A stretch of 64,000 nucleotides of DNA, taken from the NCBI GenBank assembly GCA_020310875.1, contig CM035439.1:140993139-141057138 (forward strand). The letters are read 5' to 3'. The notes beneath the pieces are model-generated. The model did not search any database. It saw nothing but the letters and a program-made list of their open reading frames with translations, and was not told the origin of the DNA. Position numbers and translations under genes: made by a program. The DNA is from Ceratopteris richardii. Its lineage: Eukaryota > Streptophyta > Polypodiopsida > Polypodiales > Pteridaceae. Below are positions 10,341 through 21,443 of this stretch, one piece after another. The stretch's first letter is position 1. Each line of letters opens with the position of its first letter.

Positions 10341-11942
10341 GACTAGAAGAAAGCATAAGAGAAACAAAAGCCAAAATTGTTGAACTCACCTCTCAAACAA
10401 ACTCTCACATACCACCACCACCCTCACTTCCATCACCATCTAACCCGCCGTCTGTCCACCTACCCCAGACCATCCCACCACCCCCTAGAGTAGGATCAGT
10501 GTTAGCTGACCCCACTCCTGAAGACATAGACATGATGCTTAAGGCATATCAGGCCAGAATCCAAGAAGGGCCAAATGTGACGGATCATGAGAAGTGCTAC
10601 CCTAGAGCTGACCTAGAGATAGAGAGAACCAAGCTATGTGCTAAAATGGTCACATTGGCTCAGACCATGTTTGAAGCCAGTCGCCTTTTCAACTATTCAG
10701 GCTCAGCTAAGACACAATTGCACTTGGATGGACTCCTAGAGAAGTTAGAGAGCATAATTGCAAGATCTGCCAAGGAAGAAAAAAATCAAGAAAGAGATGA
10801 GGCAAGCAAAAACATAAGCCATCCCCCACAGGAAGCTTATGTGCCCAATTCCATTAGACCAGACACTTCCTCTTCTATGAATAGGTTCACTCCAGAATTC
10901 CTACGAGAGATACAAGAAGACAAATGGGATAAAGAAAGTGAAGTCCCTCCTCCCATTGAACTTGTGGATGACACACAGGATCAATTCCCACAAGATATTC
11001 CCTCTATTTATGGAGAGCAGGAGAGCACCCAGTCCCAGGAGAGATTGGACTTTGAGTCTAACTCTCTACAAGAATTACCCCACTTCACAGGCCCATGGGA
11101 AGCCAAGTCGACCTGTATGAGAGCACCCACAGTCATGGTAAGAAACGAAGACTCAGTCATACCTAGGAATACAGAAGTAGTGAAAAACACTAAAGTGCAG
11201 TGCAACCTCACTTTAGAAGAGCTACTCAAAGTTAGGCCAGAGTTATGGAAACATATAGCCAAACAAGTACCAGAGATAGCAAAACCTCGTTCCCAGGTAG
11301 GTTCTCAAAGGACAGTGCCAGAAATTCCTCTAGACAAGATAGGAGATATGAGTGAAGGTGAAGAAGGAAACACCTATCTTCCCATTACCCATCAGGGGTA
11401 CACAACCAAGGCAATTCTGGACTCAGGTGCAGGAGTTGCTATTGCTACCACTTCCCTATGGAAGCGGTGGGGCAAGCCAGCACTCAGGCCCACGAGGATG
11501 AAATTGCAAAGGGCCGATGGCCATATAGAGAGACCCTTAGGATTGCTGGAAGGAATAACTCTCACTACATGCGGTGTTGAGTTTGAGCATACTTTTGCCA
11601 TATGTGATTTTAGCAAGAATCATGCCTATGAAATGATCTTGGGATGACCCTTTATGCGAGAGTTGCAAGTGGTACAGGATTGGGGAACCAATTCCTTGTC
11701 TTTGCAACACTTAGGTGTTACAACCAAGGTGAATCTCAAAGATTACTCTCATAGGGATGTCCCTCCTATCCAATGGAATCCCATCCATAGAGGAGCCAAA
11801 GCTGATACGGAATCGGTGCATTCCATAGGATCAGGATCCTCATGGATGCATGAAGACACCCACTTATGGATGTGCAAAGTAGCAGTAGAAGGAAGAGAAG
11901 AGAGAAAAAGCCAGAGAGGTAGGTGCAAAAGAACCACATAGA
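10341..11942 (+). pseudogene. gag-protease linker and first protease domain of A2
   Basis: The open piece 10499-11647 starts in a linker (ADPTPEDIDMMLKAYQ) and contains a retropepsin-like domain with DSGAG at about 11420-11434 and the ILG flap-end motif at the 11640 boundary. TGA at 11645 replaces the AGA of A3 (ILGRPF). Coding resemblance continues to about 11942, where another frameshift occurs before the RT frame. The domain would cut the polyprotein; this copy is broken. Confidence 0.85.
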
Positions 11943-12026
11943 TCAATTCAAGACCCAGCCTATGCACCTGTAGTCTTTCCTGACGAAGAATTTGAACCCC
12001 ACGGCTGGGCGGAAATCCTAGCAACA

Positions 12027-14162
12027 ATGGATGTAGCCATCAATGAAGAACAATGGACACCTCACTGTGATGAAGATGGCTATGACATTTCACTCTTCTC
12101 CATAGAGCCAATCCTGGGAGATGCAGTGTTAGAAGAGCGTGAACCTAACCCTGATGCATTTGAGGATGCGAGTGACTCCGATCTAGAGTCAATCATTATG
12201 GACCCACCTTTTGCATCAGATGAAGAATACTTCTATGAAGTAGAACTTCAACCCCAGAGGCACGGAGAGCTTACAAATGATGTAAGGCTAGCCACACATG
12301 TAACCCCTAAGGAAGAAGGAAAGAAAAGGAAGAAGAAAGAAGTCACACCAGAAGAGGAAGAATCTTTGTTTGAGGTCCCGGAAAATTTTAAGAAGTATGA
12401 GATAGATGACAGGAGAGTCATGATCAGAATGCCTAAACGAAAGGCGCAATCAGGGGAAGCCTATGATAACAGAGAAACCACCAAGAAAATAGTAGTAGCC
12501 CTAGAAGAAGGAGAGGAGAGATGCACGTACATAGGCCATGACCTAACAGAGGAAGAAGAGCATGCGTTAATAGCCTTGCTAAGAGAATACAGAGATGTAT
12601 TTGCTTGGAGTTACGAGGATTTGAAAGGTGTGGACCCTGACATATGCTCACACACTATCCCCATGACCTCAGATGCCAAACCTTCTAAGCAAAAGCCATA
12701 CACATATAATGATAATTATGCTGCTAAGATCAAAGAGGAGATAGATAGACTGGTTGAAGCTGGATTCATCTATGAGCACACTGAGTGGGTATCCCCCATC
12801 GTAGTGGTGCCCAAGAAAAATGGGAAGCTGCTTGTATGCATTAACTTGAAAAAGGTCAATGCAGCCACAATTCGAGACAACTATCCGCTTCCTATCACAG
12901 AACATCTCTTAGAAAGAGTAGCAGGCAAGGAAGTGTACAGCTTCCTTGATGGATTTTCGGGCTACAATCAAGTAGCCATAGCTCCAGAAGGTCAGCATAA
13001 GACGGCTTTTGCCACTGAATGGGGCATTTTTGCCTTTAGAGTAATGCCATTTGGGCTTACCAATGCACCTTCTACATTTCAGAGATTGATGTGTCATGTA
13101 TTTAAAGAGTTCCTGAGGAAGAACTTGGAAGTCTATGTTGATGATCTTTGTGCTCATTCCAACATTAGGCAAACCCACATTCCTGAACTCAGACAAATCT
13201 TTGACAAATGCAGAGAATATCAAGTCTGCTTGAACCCAGAAAAGTGCGTTTTTATGGTCAGGCAAGGCAAGATTCTAGGACACATAGTGTCAAAGAATGG
13301 CATTTCCACTGATGAAGAGAAAGTGAGAGCTATAGCCGAGTTACCTAGGCCAAAGAATGTCAAGGAAGTACAAGCTTTCATGGGACATTGTGGTTATTAT
13401 GGACGGTTTATACACATGTATGCCATCATAGCAAAGCCTATGTACGGACTTTTGACCAACTTTGAATGGACGGATGAATGTGAGAATTCCTTCCAGGAGC
13501 TTAAACGAAGATTATGTTCAACGCCAATCTTGACCACACCAGATTGGAATAAGCCTTTCCATGTTCATGTTGATGCATCCAATTATGCTATTGGGTGTGT
13601 ACTCGCGCAGCCTACCGGCGAAAGCAATATGGATCTTCCAATTGCCTATGCTAGTAGACAATTGAATGCAGCTGAACGAAATTATACCACTACGGAGAGA
13701 GAAGGATTAGGCATGGTATATGCAGTTAAAAAGTTTAGACATTATTTGCTTGCAAATAGGTTTAAATTTTTTACTGATCATCAAGAACTACTGTACTTGG
13801 TAAACAAGCCATGCAATACAGGAAGATTGGTAAGATGGTTTCTCTTACTAATGGAATATGACTTTGAGGTAGTAGTGAGGAAAGGCAGAACTCACCTGAG
13901 AGCAGATCATCTCTCAAGGCTCACATCAGGAGAAGCCCCACAAGGAGTGTCAGATGACCTTCCTGATGCTTACTTGATAAACACTCAAGGTAGAGAGGTA
14001 GTAAGAGCCCAGAAGTACCACATCATGGCAGGAAGCATGTACAAAGAGACAGACCAAGGGATATTAGCTTGTTGTGTGGAAGGGGATGAGTACGCTAAAT
14101 GGTTGCAGTTAGCACATGTAGGTGCATTAGAGCAGCACTACTCAAAGCAACGAACATTATAG
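12027..14162 (+). pseudogene. pol: RT, RNase H and first H2C2 module of A2
   Basis: This 711-codon open piece begins with an acidic linker. RT spans about 12770-13400, with VSPIVVVPKKNG, SFLDGFSGYNQ and the catalytic YVDD at about 13132-13143. RNase H follows (HVHVDASN about 13560, TTEREGLG about 13690, FTDHQ about 13775, RADHLSR about 13905). Near its end (14012-14162) lies the first of two integrase-type zinc modules. TAG at 14160 replaces the CAG of A3. The frame itself is otherwise open; in A3 it is part of one long polyprotein. Confidence 0.92.
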
Positions 14163-14927
14163 ACACTAAAGAGACTTGGAGTACATTGGCCAACTATGGA
14201 AGCTGATGTCCATAAGTTATGCAAAGAATGCCCAATCTGCTGCACTAAACCACCTGTGGAACATGCCACTCTTTATCAAGTGTCCATAGTGCCAGATTGG
14301 AGTGAACCACTAGTATCCTTCCTAAGGACGAAAACATTCCCTCCAGACATGACCCTGGCTAGGAAAAGGAGTTTAGAACAAGAAGCCCTAGATTACTCAC
14401 TCATTGGTGATAATCTATACAAGCGTGGTAAAGATGATTACCTGAGACTATGTGTCCATGAGAGTGAATATCTCAAGATATTAGAGACTGCTCACCAAGG
14501 TGTAGCAAGAGGACACTTCGGTCCAGATAGGGTGATCAAGGCAATACTATTTGTGGGCTTTTGGTGACCGACCCTTCACATGGATGCACATACCTATGTG
14601 AAACGGTGTGATGTTTGTCAGAGAACTCAGTACCCTATACACAAAGATGAGATGCCACTGAAACCTATGATGGGTGGACGTGCATTCTCTAAGTGGGGAA
14701 TAGACTTTGTAGGCCCTATTAATCCCCCAGCCAAGGGTTCACATGCTGAATACATCATTGTTGCCACAGACTATCTAACAAAATGGGTTGAGGTAAAAGC
14801 CACAACGAAGAATGATGCTCAGACAACTGCTAAGTTCCTATTTGAGAATGTGTTCACAAGATACGGGCTACCTATAGAGCTAGTAAGTGATAGAGGCACT
14901 CACTTCTTGAATGAAGTTATTGAAAAT
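14163..14927 (+). pseudogene. pol: End of first H2C2 module, second H2C2 module and start of integrase core of A2
   Basis: The first module ends with CPIC at about 14229-14240. The second begins near 14391 (LIGDNLYKRGKDDYLRL), has H...H at about 14490-14520 (AHQGVARGHFG) and C..C at about 14606-14622 (CDVCQ). TGA at 14565 replaces a TGG. The integrase core follows with GIDFVGP (first D, about 14700) and VSDRGTHF (second D, about 14884-14905), then C1 interrupts after NEVIEN. The duplicated H2C2 layout is the same as in A3. Confidence 0.9.
14923..14927. repeat. Target-site duplication AAAAT, left of C1
   Basis: AAAAT precedes the C1 LTR and recurs at 21439-21443 after its other LTR, inside the A2 integrase. 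Confidence 0.95.
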
Positions 14928-15981
14928 TGATGGAGAATGTTAATCTCCAAAAGAACAACTTATTCTTGTGATTAGAGCACCTCTATACCAAGAATAAGTC
15001 AAAACCTTTCACACATTTAGAGGATCAACTTCTAATTATCAAAAAATGAACAAATCTGTGAAGAAGGTGATACACAGAAAAGTCTGCTGCACTATTTCCT
15101 TATATTGACTTATCAAACGTGTAAAGTTTTTGATGAAACTTTGTACGAATCATCTCCTAGAGATTGCGCAACTATTCCAAGTTGAATTACTCCAAAAGAT
15201 TAAGTGTAGCTTGAGAAATCAACTTCTCAAGTTACCTATGTCAGAAACTGTACTTCTGAGAAGTCGATTCAGACACCCCTAACTTCTTAACTTTGATTCT
15301 CACAATATCTAACCCGTTTTGCCAAATGCTTTTAGCCACGAGTAGATCACCTTCCAACTTAAAGATTAAGTGCTTGCTTGCACAAAACTTTAAACTATGG
15401 AGTGAGCACTGACCAAAAGATTAAACACGAAATTTGCGCCTGTTTCAGAGAACTGTAGACATTCAACACATATGAATGTTCCTATTCACAATTCTCCTAG
15501 CCTGTTTACAATTGGACTCTGAAATTCAGGTCACAGGCTCATTAACTAACAACTTAGATATCCTCAAAAGGATTTTGCTAATGATCAAACACAGAAGGAG
15601 CAGACACGAAAAGATCGGGCGCAATATTTCTTCATTAACTCAGAAGATTACAACTGAGTGATGAGAGCAAACACAAATTCACTTTCCACTATCTCATTGC
15701 TTCTATCTCCCTAATTCTTGACATGTAACTATTGTCACATATGCTCTCATGTGCTCTCATACATGCCCCGACTTTTCTCAAGGTATTTATAGATAATTTG
15801 TACATAATTCTTGCTGACCAAAAGATCTAAGTCATCTATGACTATGCTAATGTACATATGTGTACAAGACAACATCCTGACTTCTTCTTAGTTTTGCAAA
15901 TGTCTTCCTTTGCTTCATTCTGACCATAAGCATTCTCCAAGATCTGTATAATCACCAATTTGTGATTGGTTTGCTCCAACA
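14928..15981 (-). repeat. C1 3' LTR
   Basis: 1054 bp, TGATGGAG...CTCCAACA on the plus strand. TATA-like CTATAAATACC on the minus strand at about 15783-15793. It contains several short inverted repeats around caacttctcaag and a chance 61-codon ORF also present in the other LTR. Confidence 0.96.
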
Positions 15982-15990
15982 GCTCCCCCT
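15982..15990 (-). other. C1 polypurine tract
   Basis: GAGGGGGAGC type sequence on the minus strand, directly against the 3' LTR and overlapping the end of the ORF; it primes plus-strand DNA synthesis. Confidence 0.85.
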
Positions 15991-18900
15991 CAATCACTAA
16001 TTGTGATTATTCCATTCTTCTTCACTCCTGCCATCTCCTTGAATCTCTGTAGCTTAGGTCCATCCAAGCTTTTTGTCATCATATCTGCCACTTGTTCTTT
16101 TGTTGGAGTGTACATCACTTCAATCTCTTTATCAAGTACCTTTTCCCTCAAGAAATGATACTGTATCTCTATATGCTTAGTCCTGGCATGAAAAACAGGG
16201 TTAGCTGCCAAATACAAAGAACTCATATTGTCTCCAAAAATTATTGGAGTACTATGATCAGTCTCAAAACTTTTCATCAAGGTCTTCAACCATATAACTT
16301 CTTTTGCAGCTTCTACCATTCCCTTATACTCAGCTTCTGTGGATGATAAAGCAACTGTATGTTGCTTCTTTGAACACCAAGAAACTAACTTGTCTCCAAC
16401 ATAACATAGATATCCATGAGTAGACCTTCTATCATCTGAGTCACCTGCCCAATCTGCATCACTAAACACTTTGATTCTTGTGTCAGAAGTGAAACCATAA
16501 TACAAACCTTCACTTAGGGTTCCCTTGATATATCTGAGTACCCTTTGGGCTGCAATCCAATGAGTCTTCTTTGGACAATGCATGAATTGTGACAACACAC
16601 CTACTGCATATGATAGATCTGGCCTTGTCAAGGTAGCATAGATTAGACTACCTACCAAACTCTGATATTTCTTCATGTCATTGAATTCTTCACCTCCATA
16701 CCTGCTTAATTTATGGTTTACCTCCAATGGTGTAGTTGAGGTCCTGCAATCTTCCATGTTAAACTTGACTAGAAGATTCTTCAAGTATCTCTCTTGTGAA
16801 ACATATACTCCATGTTGAGTATACACAATCTGCATTCCTAGAAAATAAGATAAGTTTCCCAAATCACTTATCTTAAACTCCTTCTCTATTTGCTTCTTGA
16901 GTTCATTGATTCCTTGAGCATCTGTTCCTGTAACAATAATATCATCAACATAAATGCACATGTAAATATATCCATTTTCACTTGCCTTCACTAGCAAGCT
17001 ATTATCTGCCTTTGATGCTTGAAAACCACATTCATTCAAGAACTTGACCAATCTGTAATTCCAAGCTCTTGGGGCTTGCTTCAATCCATATAAAGCTCTC
17101 TTGAGCTTACACACATAATCTGATCCAATTGATTCCATGAAGCCTTCTGGTTGCTCCATATATACTTCATCTGCAATGTAACCATTAAGAAATGCATTCT
17201 TCACATCCAATTGTGATAATTTCCATCCCTTGCAAGTAGCAATAGCAATCAATGTCCTAATTGTAGACATCTTAGCAACAGGACTAAAGGTTTCATCATA
17301 ATCTACCCCATAAGTTTGGGCATAACCTTTAACCACTAGTCTAGCCTTATATCTAGACACCTTACCATCTGCAAACCTCTTTGTTTTATATACCCACTTG
17401 CATCCAATGACTTTCTGACTCTTTGGTCTTGGTACTAATTCCCAAGTTTCATTTTCAAGTAGAGCATCATACTCTTCTTGCATTGCCTTCTCCCAATTCT
17501 GTTTACCTTTGGCTTCTTCATAAGTAGTTGGATCTTCTTCTGTTTTCACAATGTAGGCATAATCTCTTGTTGTTAGGAAAGATGTATCATAACTATACCT
17601 TATAGGCTCTTTCCTTTCTCTTGTAGATCTCCTGATTTCTGCACTTCTTGAAGTTTCAGCCTCATTTGATTCTGGATCAAATCTTGGCCCTTCTTCTACA
17701 TGATCCTGCACTCTACATCTAGAGTCAACTTCATCAACAATTTCTTCACATACTTTTACCTTTGCCTTTCCTTTCCTTTGTATTTCTTCAACACCTGCAT
17801 ACTCATTTGGTGATCCTGTATACCACACATTTTGCTCATCAAATGTTACATCTTTAGTAACAAGAAATTGCTTTGTGGATGGACTCCACAACCTGTAACC
17901 CATTTGTCTATCATCATATCCAATAAACACATACTTCTCTGCTTTTGGTTCTAGCTTATGTCTTAATTGTGAAGGAACATAAGCATATGCAATACATCCA
18001 AATACTTTACAATGATCAAGACTAGGCTTCTTACCCCACCATGCTTCATAAGGGGTTCCTCCATCCAAAGCTTTGCAAGGCAACCTATTCACAAGGTATG
18101 TTGCAGTGTTAATGGCCTCTGCCCATAAGTAATTTGGACAATTCTTTTCCTTCATCATGGCTCTTGCAAACTCTACAAGAGTCCTATTCCTCCTTTCTGC
18201 TACTCCATTTTGTTGAGGAGAGTACCTGCAAGTCACTTCTCTTTTGATACCTGCATTCCATAAATAATCATCAAACTCTTTTGAGAAATACTCTCCCCCT
18301 CCATCTGATCTTAACCTCTTTAGCTTTTGTCCTGTGATCCTTTCTGCATAAGCATGAAAGTGTTTGAATGTCTTGAAGACTTCTGATTTGTCCTTGATTA
18401 CATACAAAGTAATCCACCTGGTTGCATCATCAACAAACAACACATAATATCTGGATCCATTTATGCTATAGTCCCTTGAGGGACCCCATACATCTGTATG
18501 AACCAATTCAAGCATATTTGAATACTTGTACCCTGATTTGTTATAAGAACTTTTATGTGCTTTACCTAATTGACAAGCTTCACACTTGTACACCATATGT
18601 TGCCCTTCAATGTTTGGCAATCCAAGCACCACCTGATTCTTTGACATCTCCTTTATAGCTCTCTCATTGAAATGACCTAGCCTCTTATGCCATAGGTCTA
18701 ATTCAGACACCTTTTGACCTCCATAGGTAAATAGTGCATGTCCCACATTACCTTGAACTTTGAGAGTGAACAATCTTCCTTCCTTTTTACCTGCAATTAT
18801 GTTTCTGTATCCCTGATTTGGATCTTGTACATAAACACCATCATTTGTGAATCTTACCTCATATCCTTTCTCCACAATTTGCCCTACACTTATCAAATTT

Positions 18901-20162
18901 TTAGGAATAGTAGGAACATAAAATACCTTACTCAGAAGTGTACTTCCACTCTTTGTCTTCACTGATCCAATGCTCTCCACTTTATGTTTGGTATTGTCAC
19001 CTGTTTGGACTGTATGTCCATTCACCCTTGCTTCCATATCAGTCATCAAGGATAGGTTCCCACTCAGATGGTTGCTGCACCCTGAGTCAATATAAAACAC
19101 TCTTTGATCTTCTCCCATTGATTCATGAGTTGCATTCAAGATAAGAGTCATGTCATCCTTCTGATCTGATACATAATTGTAATAATTATTGTTGTAGGAC
19201 TGAGATTGGAAGTTTCTTCCACCTCCTCTACCATATGATGTCCTACCACCTCTTCCTCTGAAATTGCCTCTTTGGTTTCTGCCTCCTCTACCTCTTTGAC
19301 TATAATTCTGATTGTTGTATCCTCCACTTTGATTATTATACCAACAATCATTTGCCAAATGATTTGTTCTGCCACAAATCCAACAAGCTTTAGCATTATC
19401 TTTGTTCTTACCTCCTCTTCCTTTACCTCTGAAATTTGTCTTCCCTTTTGTGAAGTTAGCTTGATTTGAATTCCCTTCATCATCATTTGATTGCTTTCCT
19501 TTGCCATTCTTTTTCTTGTCTTTGGAGTACATAGCTTGACTTGTACTTCTATCATTGTCTCCTTTAAGATCCTGCTCAAAGGTTAACATATGTCCTAGCA
19601 ATTGATTAAGGTCAGGAGTAAAGTGATCAAGTGACAACTCTATGGACAATATAAAAGGCTTCCACTTCTCATCACCTCTTAGACCTGTAAGTATTTGTCT
19701 TACCAACTTTTCTTCTTCAATGTCTTCATCCACTGCTCCCAAGCTATCTGCAATATCTTTCATCCTTGCCACATAATCTGAAATTGATTGTGAGCTCTTT
19801 TTCTTGAAGGTTGTGAACTCAGCCCATAGTGAGGACTTCCTTGACTTAGTTGTATTTTGGAAATGCTCTTCCAAGGCATTCCAAACATCTGTAGCACTTT
19901 CCAAACCTCTGATGTGAGGTAAAAGGTAATCATTTACAGCCATGTAGATGATACTCCTAGCTTGAGCATCCTTTCTCATCCAAGTCTTCAACATTGCAAG
20001 TTCTTCCCTAGTAGGAATACTTGGATCTGCAAATTCTGGTTTTTCTTCATCTCCTGTAATAAATGATATAAGATCTTTGCTCATGAGGTGTGCTTCCATC
20101 CTCATGGACCATGCTGGATAGTTCTCCCTATCTAGCTTATCAATCTGCAAGCTTTCTCCCAT
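15990..20162 (-). CDS. gag-pol: C1 Copia gag-pol polyprotein (1390 aa, intact)
   Basis: A single uninterrupted ORF starts at ATG 20162 (MGESLQIDKL) after a 209-nt leader and stops against the polypurine tract. Order: gag with a UBN2-type region (about 1-230); CCHC knuckle CWICGRTNHLANDC (about 259, canonical CX2CX4HX4C); Gly/Arg/Asn-rich stretch; protease with DSGCSNH (about 357); integrase with HHCC (HKRLGHF...CEACQLGK, about 490-540) and D,D,E in HTDVWGPS, RSDGGGEY and GVAERRN; RT with QLDVKNAFLNG and catalytic YVDDI (about 1072); RNase H (FSDADWAG, SSTEAEY, HIEIQYHF) ending in VADMMTKSL. Integrase before RT defines Copia. All key residues are present, so the protein is probably functional. 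Confidence 0.97.
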   Translation of the reverse strand: MGESLQIDKLDRENYPAWSMRMEAHLMSKDLISFITGDEEKPEFADPSIPTREELAMLKTWMRKDAQARSIIYMAVNDYLLPHIRGLESATDVWNALEEHFQNTTKSRKSSLWAEFTTFKKKSSQSISDYVARMKDIADSLGAVDEDIEEEKLVRQILTGLRGDEKWKPFILSIELSLDHFTPDLNQLLGHMLTFEQDLKGDNDRSTSQAMYSKDKKKNGKGKQSNDDEGNSNQANFTKGKTNFRGKGRGGKNKDNAKACWICGRTNHLANDCWYNNQSGGYNNQNYSQRGRGGRNQRGNFRGRGGRTSYGRGGGRNFQSQSYNNNYYNYVSDQKDDMTLILNATHESMGEDQRVFYIDSGCSNHLSGNLSLMTDMEARVNGHTVQTGDNTKHKVESIGSVKTKSGSTLLSKVFYVPTIPKNLISVGQIVEKGYEVRFTNDGVYVQDPNQGYRNIIAGKKEGRLFTLKVQGNVGHALFTYGGQKVSELDLWHKRLGHFNERAIKEMSKNQVVLGLPNIEGQHMVYKCEACQLGKAHKSSYNKSGYKYSNMLELVHTDVWGPSRDYSINGSRYYVLFVDDATRWITLYVIKDKSEVFKTFKHFHAYAERITGQKLKRLRSDGGGEYFSKEFDDYLWNAGIKREVTCRYSPQQNGVAERRNRTLVEFARAMMKEKNCPNYLWAEAINTATYLVNRLPCKALDGGTPYEAWWGKKPSLDHCKVFGCIAYAYVPSQLRHKLEPKAEKYVFIGYDDRQMGYRLWSPSTKQFLVTKDVTFDEQNVWYTGSPNEYAGVEEIQRKGKAKVKVCEEIVDEVDSRCRVQDHVEEGPRFDPESNEAETSRSAEIRRSTRERKEPIRYSYDTSFLTTRDYAYIVKTEEDPTTYEEAKGKQNWEKAMQEEYDALLENETWELVPRPKSQKVIGCKWVYKTKRFADGKVSRYKARLVVKGYAQTYGVDYDETFSPVAKMSTIRTLIAIATCKGWKLSQLDVKNAFLNGYIADEVYMEQPEGFMESIGSDYVCKLKRALYGLKQAPRAWNYRLVKFLNECGFQASKADNSLLVKASENGYIYMCIYVDDIIVTGTDAQGINELKKQIEKEFKISDLGNLSYFLGMQIVYTQHGVYVSQERYLKNLLVKFNMEDCRTSTTPLEVNHKLSRYGGEEFNDMKKYQSLVGSLIYATLTRPDLSYAVGVLSQFMHCPKKTHWIAAQRVLRYIKGTLSEGLYYGFTSDTRIKVFSDADWAGDSDDRRSTHGYLCYVGDKLVSWCSKKQHTVALSSTEAEYKGMVEAAKEVIWLKTLMKSFETDHSTPIIFGDNMSSLYLAANPVFHARTKHIEIQYHFLREKVLDKEIEVMYTPTKEQVADMMTKSLDGPKLQRFKEMAGVKKNGIITISD

Positions 20163-20370
20163 CTTGTATCCACCTGTATATTGAAATCTTCAAGCTTTAC
20201 AAACAATGTATGTACCTTTACTTCGAGTTGAACTCCTTTTGCCTTTCTTGATGTCAAATAGTCTTCTCCTCGAGCTTTGACTCCAAGCTTTCACTTCTTA
20301 ATCCTTCAAGTGTTGAATTTCTTGAATCTGCAGCAGTCGGGATCCTCCTTTTCTTGAAATTGATGTCTCC

Positions 20371-20383
20371 TGCTCTGATACCA
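20371..20383 (-). promoter_or_regulatory. C1 primer-binding site (initiator tRNA-Met)
   Basis: TGGTATCAGAGCA on the minus strand, one base inside the 5' LTR end; this is the usual plant Copia site. Confidence 0.93.
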
Positions 20384-20384
20384 C

Positions 20385-21438
20385 TGATGGAGAATGTTAA
20401 TCTCCAAAAGAACAACTTATTCTTGTGATTAGAGCACCTCTATACCAAGAATAAGTCAAAACCTTTCACACATTTAGAGGATCAACTTCTAATTATCAAA
20501 AAATGAACAAATCTGTGAAGAAGGTGATACACAGAAAAGTCTGCTGCACTATTTCCTTATATTGACTTATCAAACGTGTAAAGTTTTTGATGAAACTTTG
20601 TACGAATCATCTCCTAGAGATTGCGCAACTATTCCAAGTTGAATTACTCCAAAAGATTAAGTGTAGCTTGAGAAATCAACTTCTCAAGTTACCTATGTCA
20701 GAAACTGTACTTCTGAGAAGTCGATTCAGACACCCCTAACTTCTTAACTTTGATTCTCACAATATCTAACCCGTTTTGCCAAATGCTTTTAGCCACGAGT
20801 AGATCACCTTCCAACTTAAAGATTAAGTGCTTGCTTGCACAAAACTTTAAACTATGGAGTGAGCACTGACCAAAAGATTAAACACGAAATTTGCGCCTGT
20901 TTCAGAGAACTGTAGACATTCAACACATATGAATGTTCCTATTCACAATTCTCCTAGCCTGTTTACAATTGGACTCTGAAATTCAGGTCACAGGCTCATT
21001 AACTAACAACTTAGATATCCTCAAAAGGATTTTGCTAATGATCAAACACAGAAGGAGCAGACACGAAAAGATCGGGCGCAATATTTCTTCATTAACTCAG
21101 AAGATTACAACTGAGTGATGAGAGCAAACACAAATTCACTTTCCACTATCTCATTGCTTCTATCTCCCTAATTCTTGACATGTAACTATTGTCACATATG
21201 CTCTCATGTGCTCTCATACATGCCCCGACTTTTCTCAAGGTATTTATAGATAATTTGTACATAATTCTTGCTGACCAAAAGATCTAAGTCATCTATGACT
21301 ATGCTAATGTACATATGTGTACAAGACAACATCCTGACTTCTTCTTAGTTTTGCAAATGTCTTCCTTTGCTTCATTCTGACCATAAGCATTCTCCAAGAT
21401 CTGTATAATCACCAATTTGTGATTGGTTTGCTCCAACA
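20385..21438 (-). repeat. C1 5' LTR
   Basis: 1054 bp, same ends and same length as 14928-15981. I saw no difference on reading the two copies side by side. It supplies the promoter (minus-strand TATA near 21240-21250). Confidence 0.96.
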
Positions 21439-21443
21439 AAAAT
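21439..21443. repeat. Target-site duplication AAAAT, right of C1
   Basis: Second copy of the AAAAT duplication. The A2 integrase reading resumes from here. Confidence 0.95.

Larger units (their letters stand above)
14928..21438 (-). mobile_element. Ty1/Copia retrotransposon C1 (intact, recently inserted in A2)
   Basis: This 6511-bp minus-strand element has two 1054-bp LTRs at a constant offset of 5457 bp that I read as identical, an AAAAT target duplication, an iMet primer-binding site, an AGGGGGAGC polypurine tract and one uninterrupted gag-pol ORF. It inserted between the second Asp and the Glu of the A2 integrase, antisense to A2. Identical LTRs and an intact ORF indicate a very recent insertion that could be autonomous. 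Confidence 0.97.

Noticed and set aside
12909-13265. Minus-strand ORF of 118 codons
   Set aside because: Antisense shadow of the A2 RT.
15476-15661. 61-codon ORF, repeated identically at 20933-21118
   Set aside because: It lies in the C1 LTRs. It is identical only because the LTRs are identical; no coding evidence.
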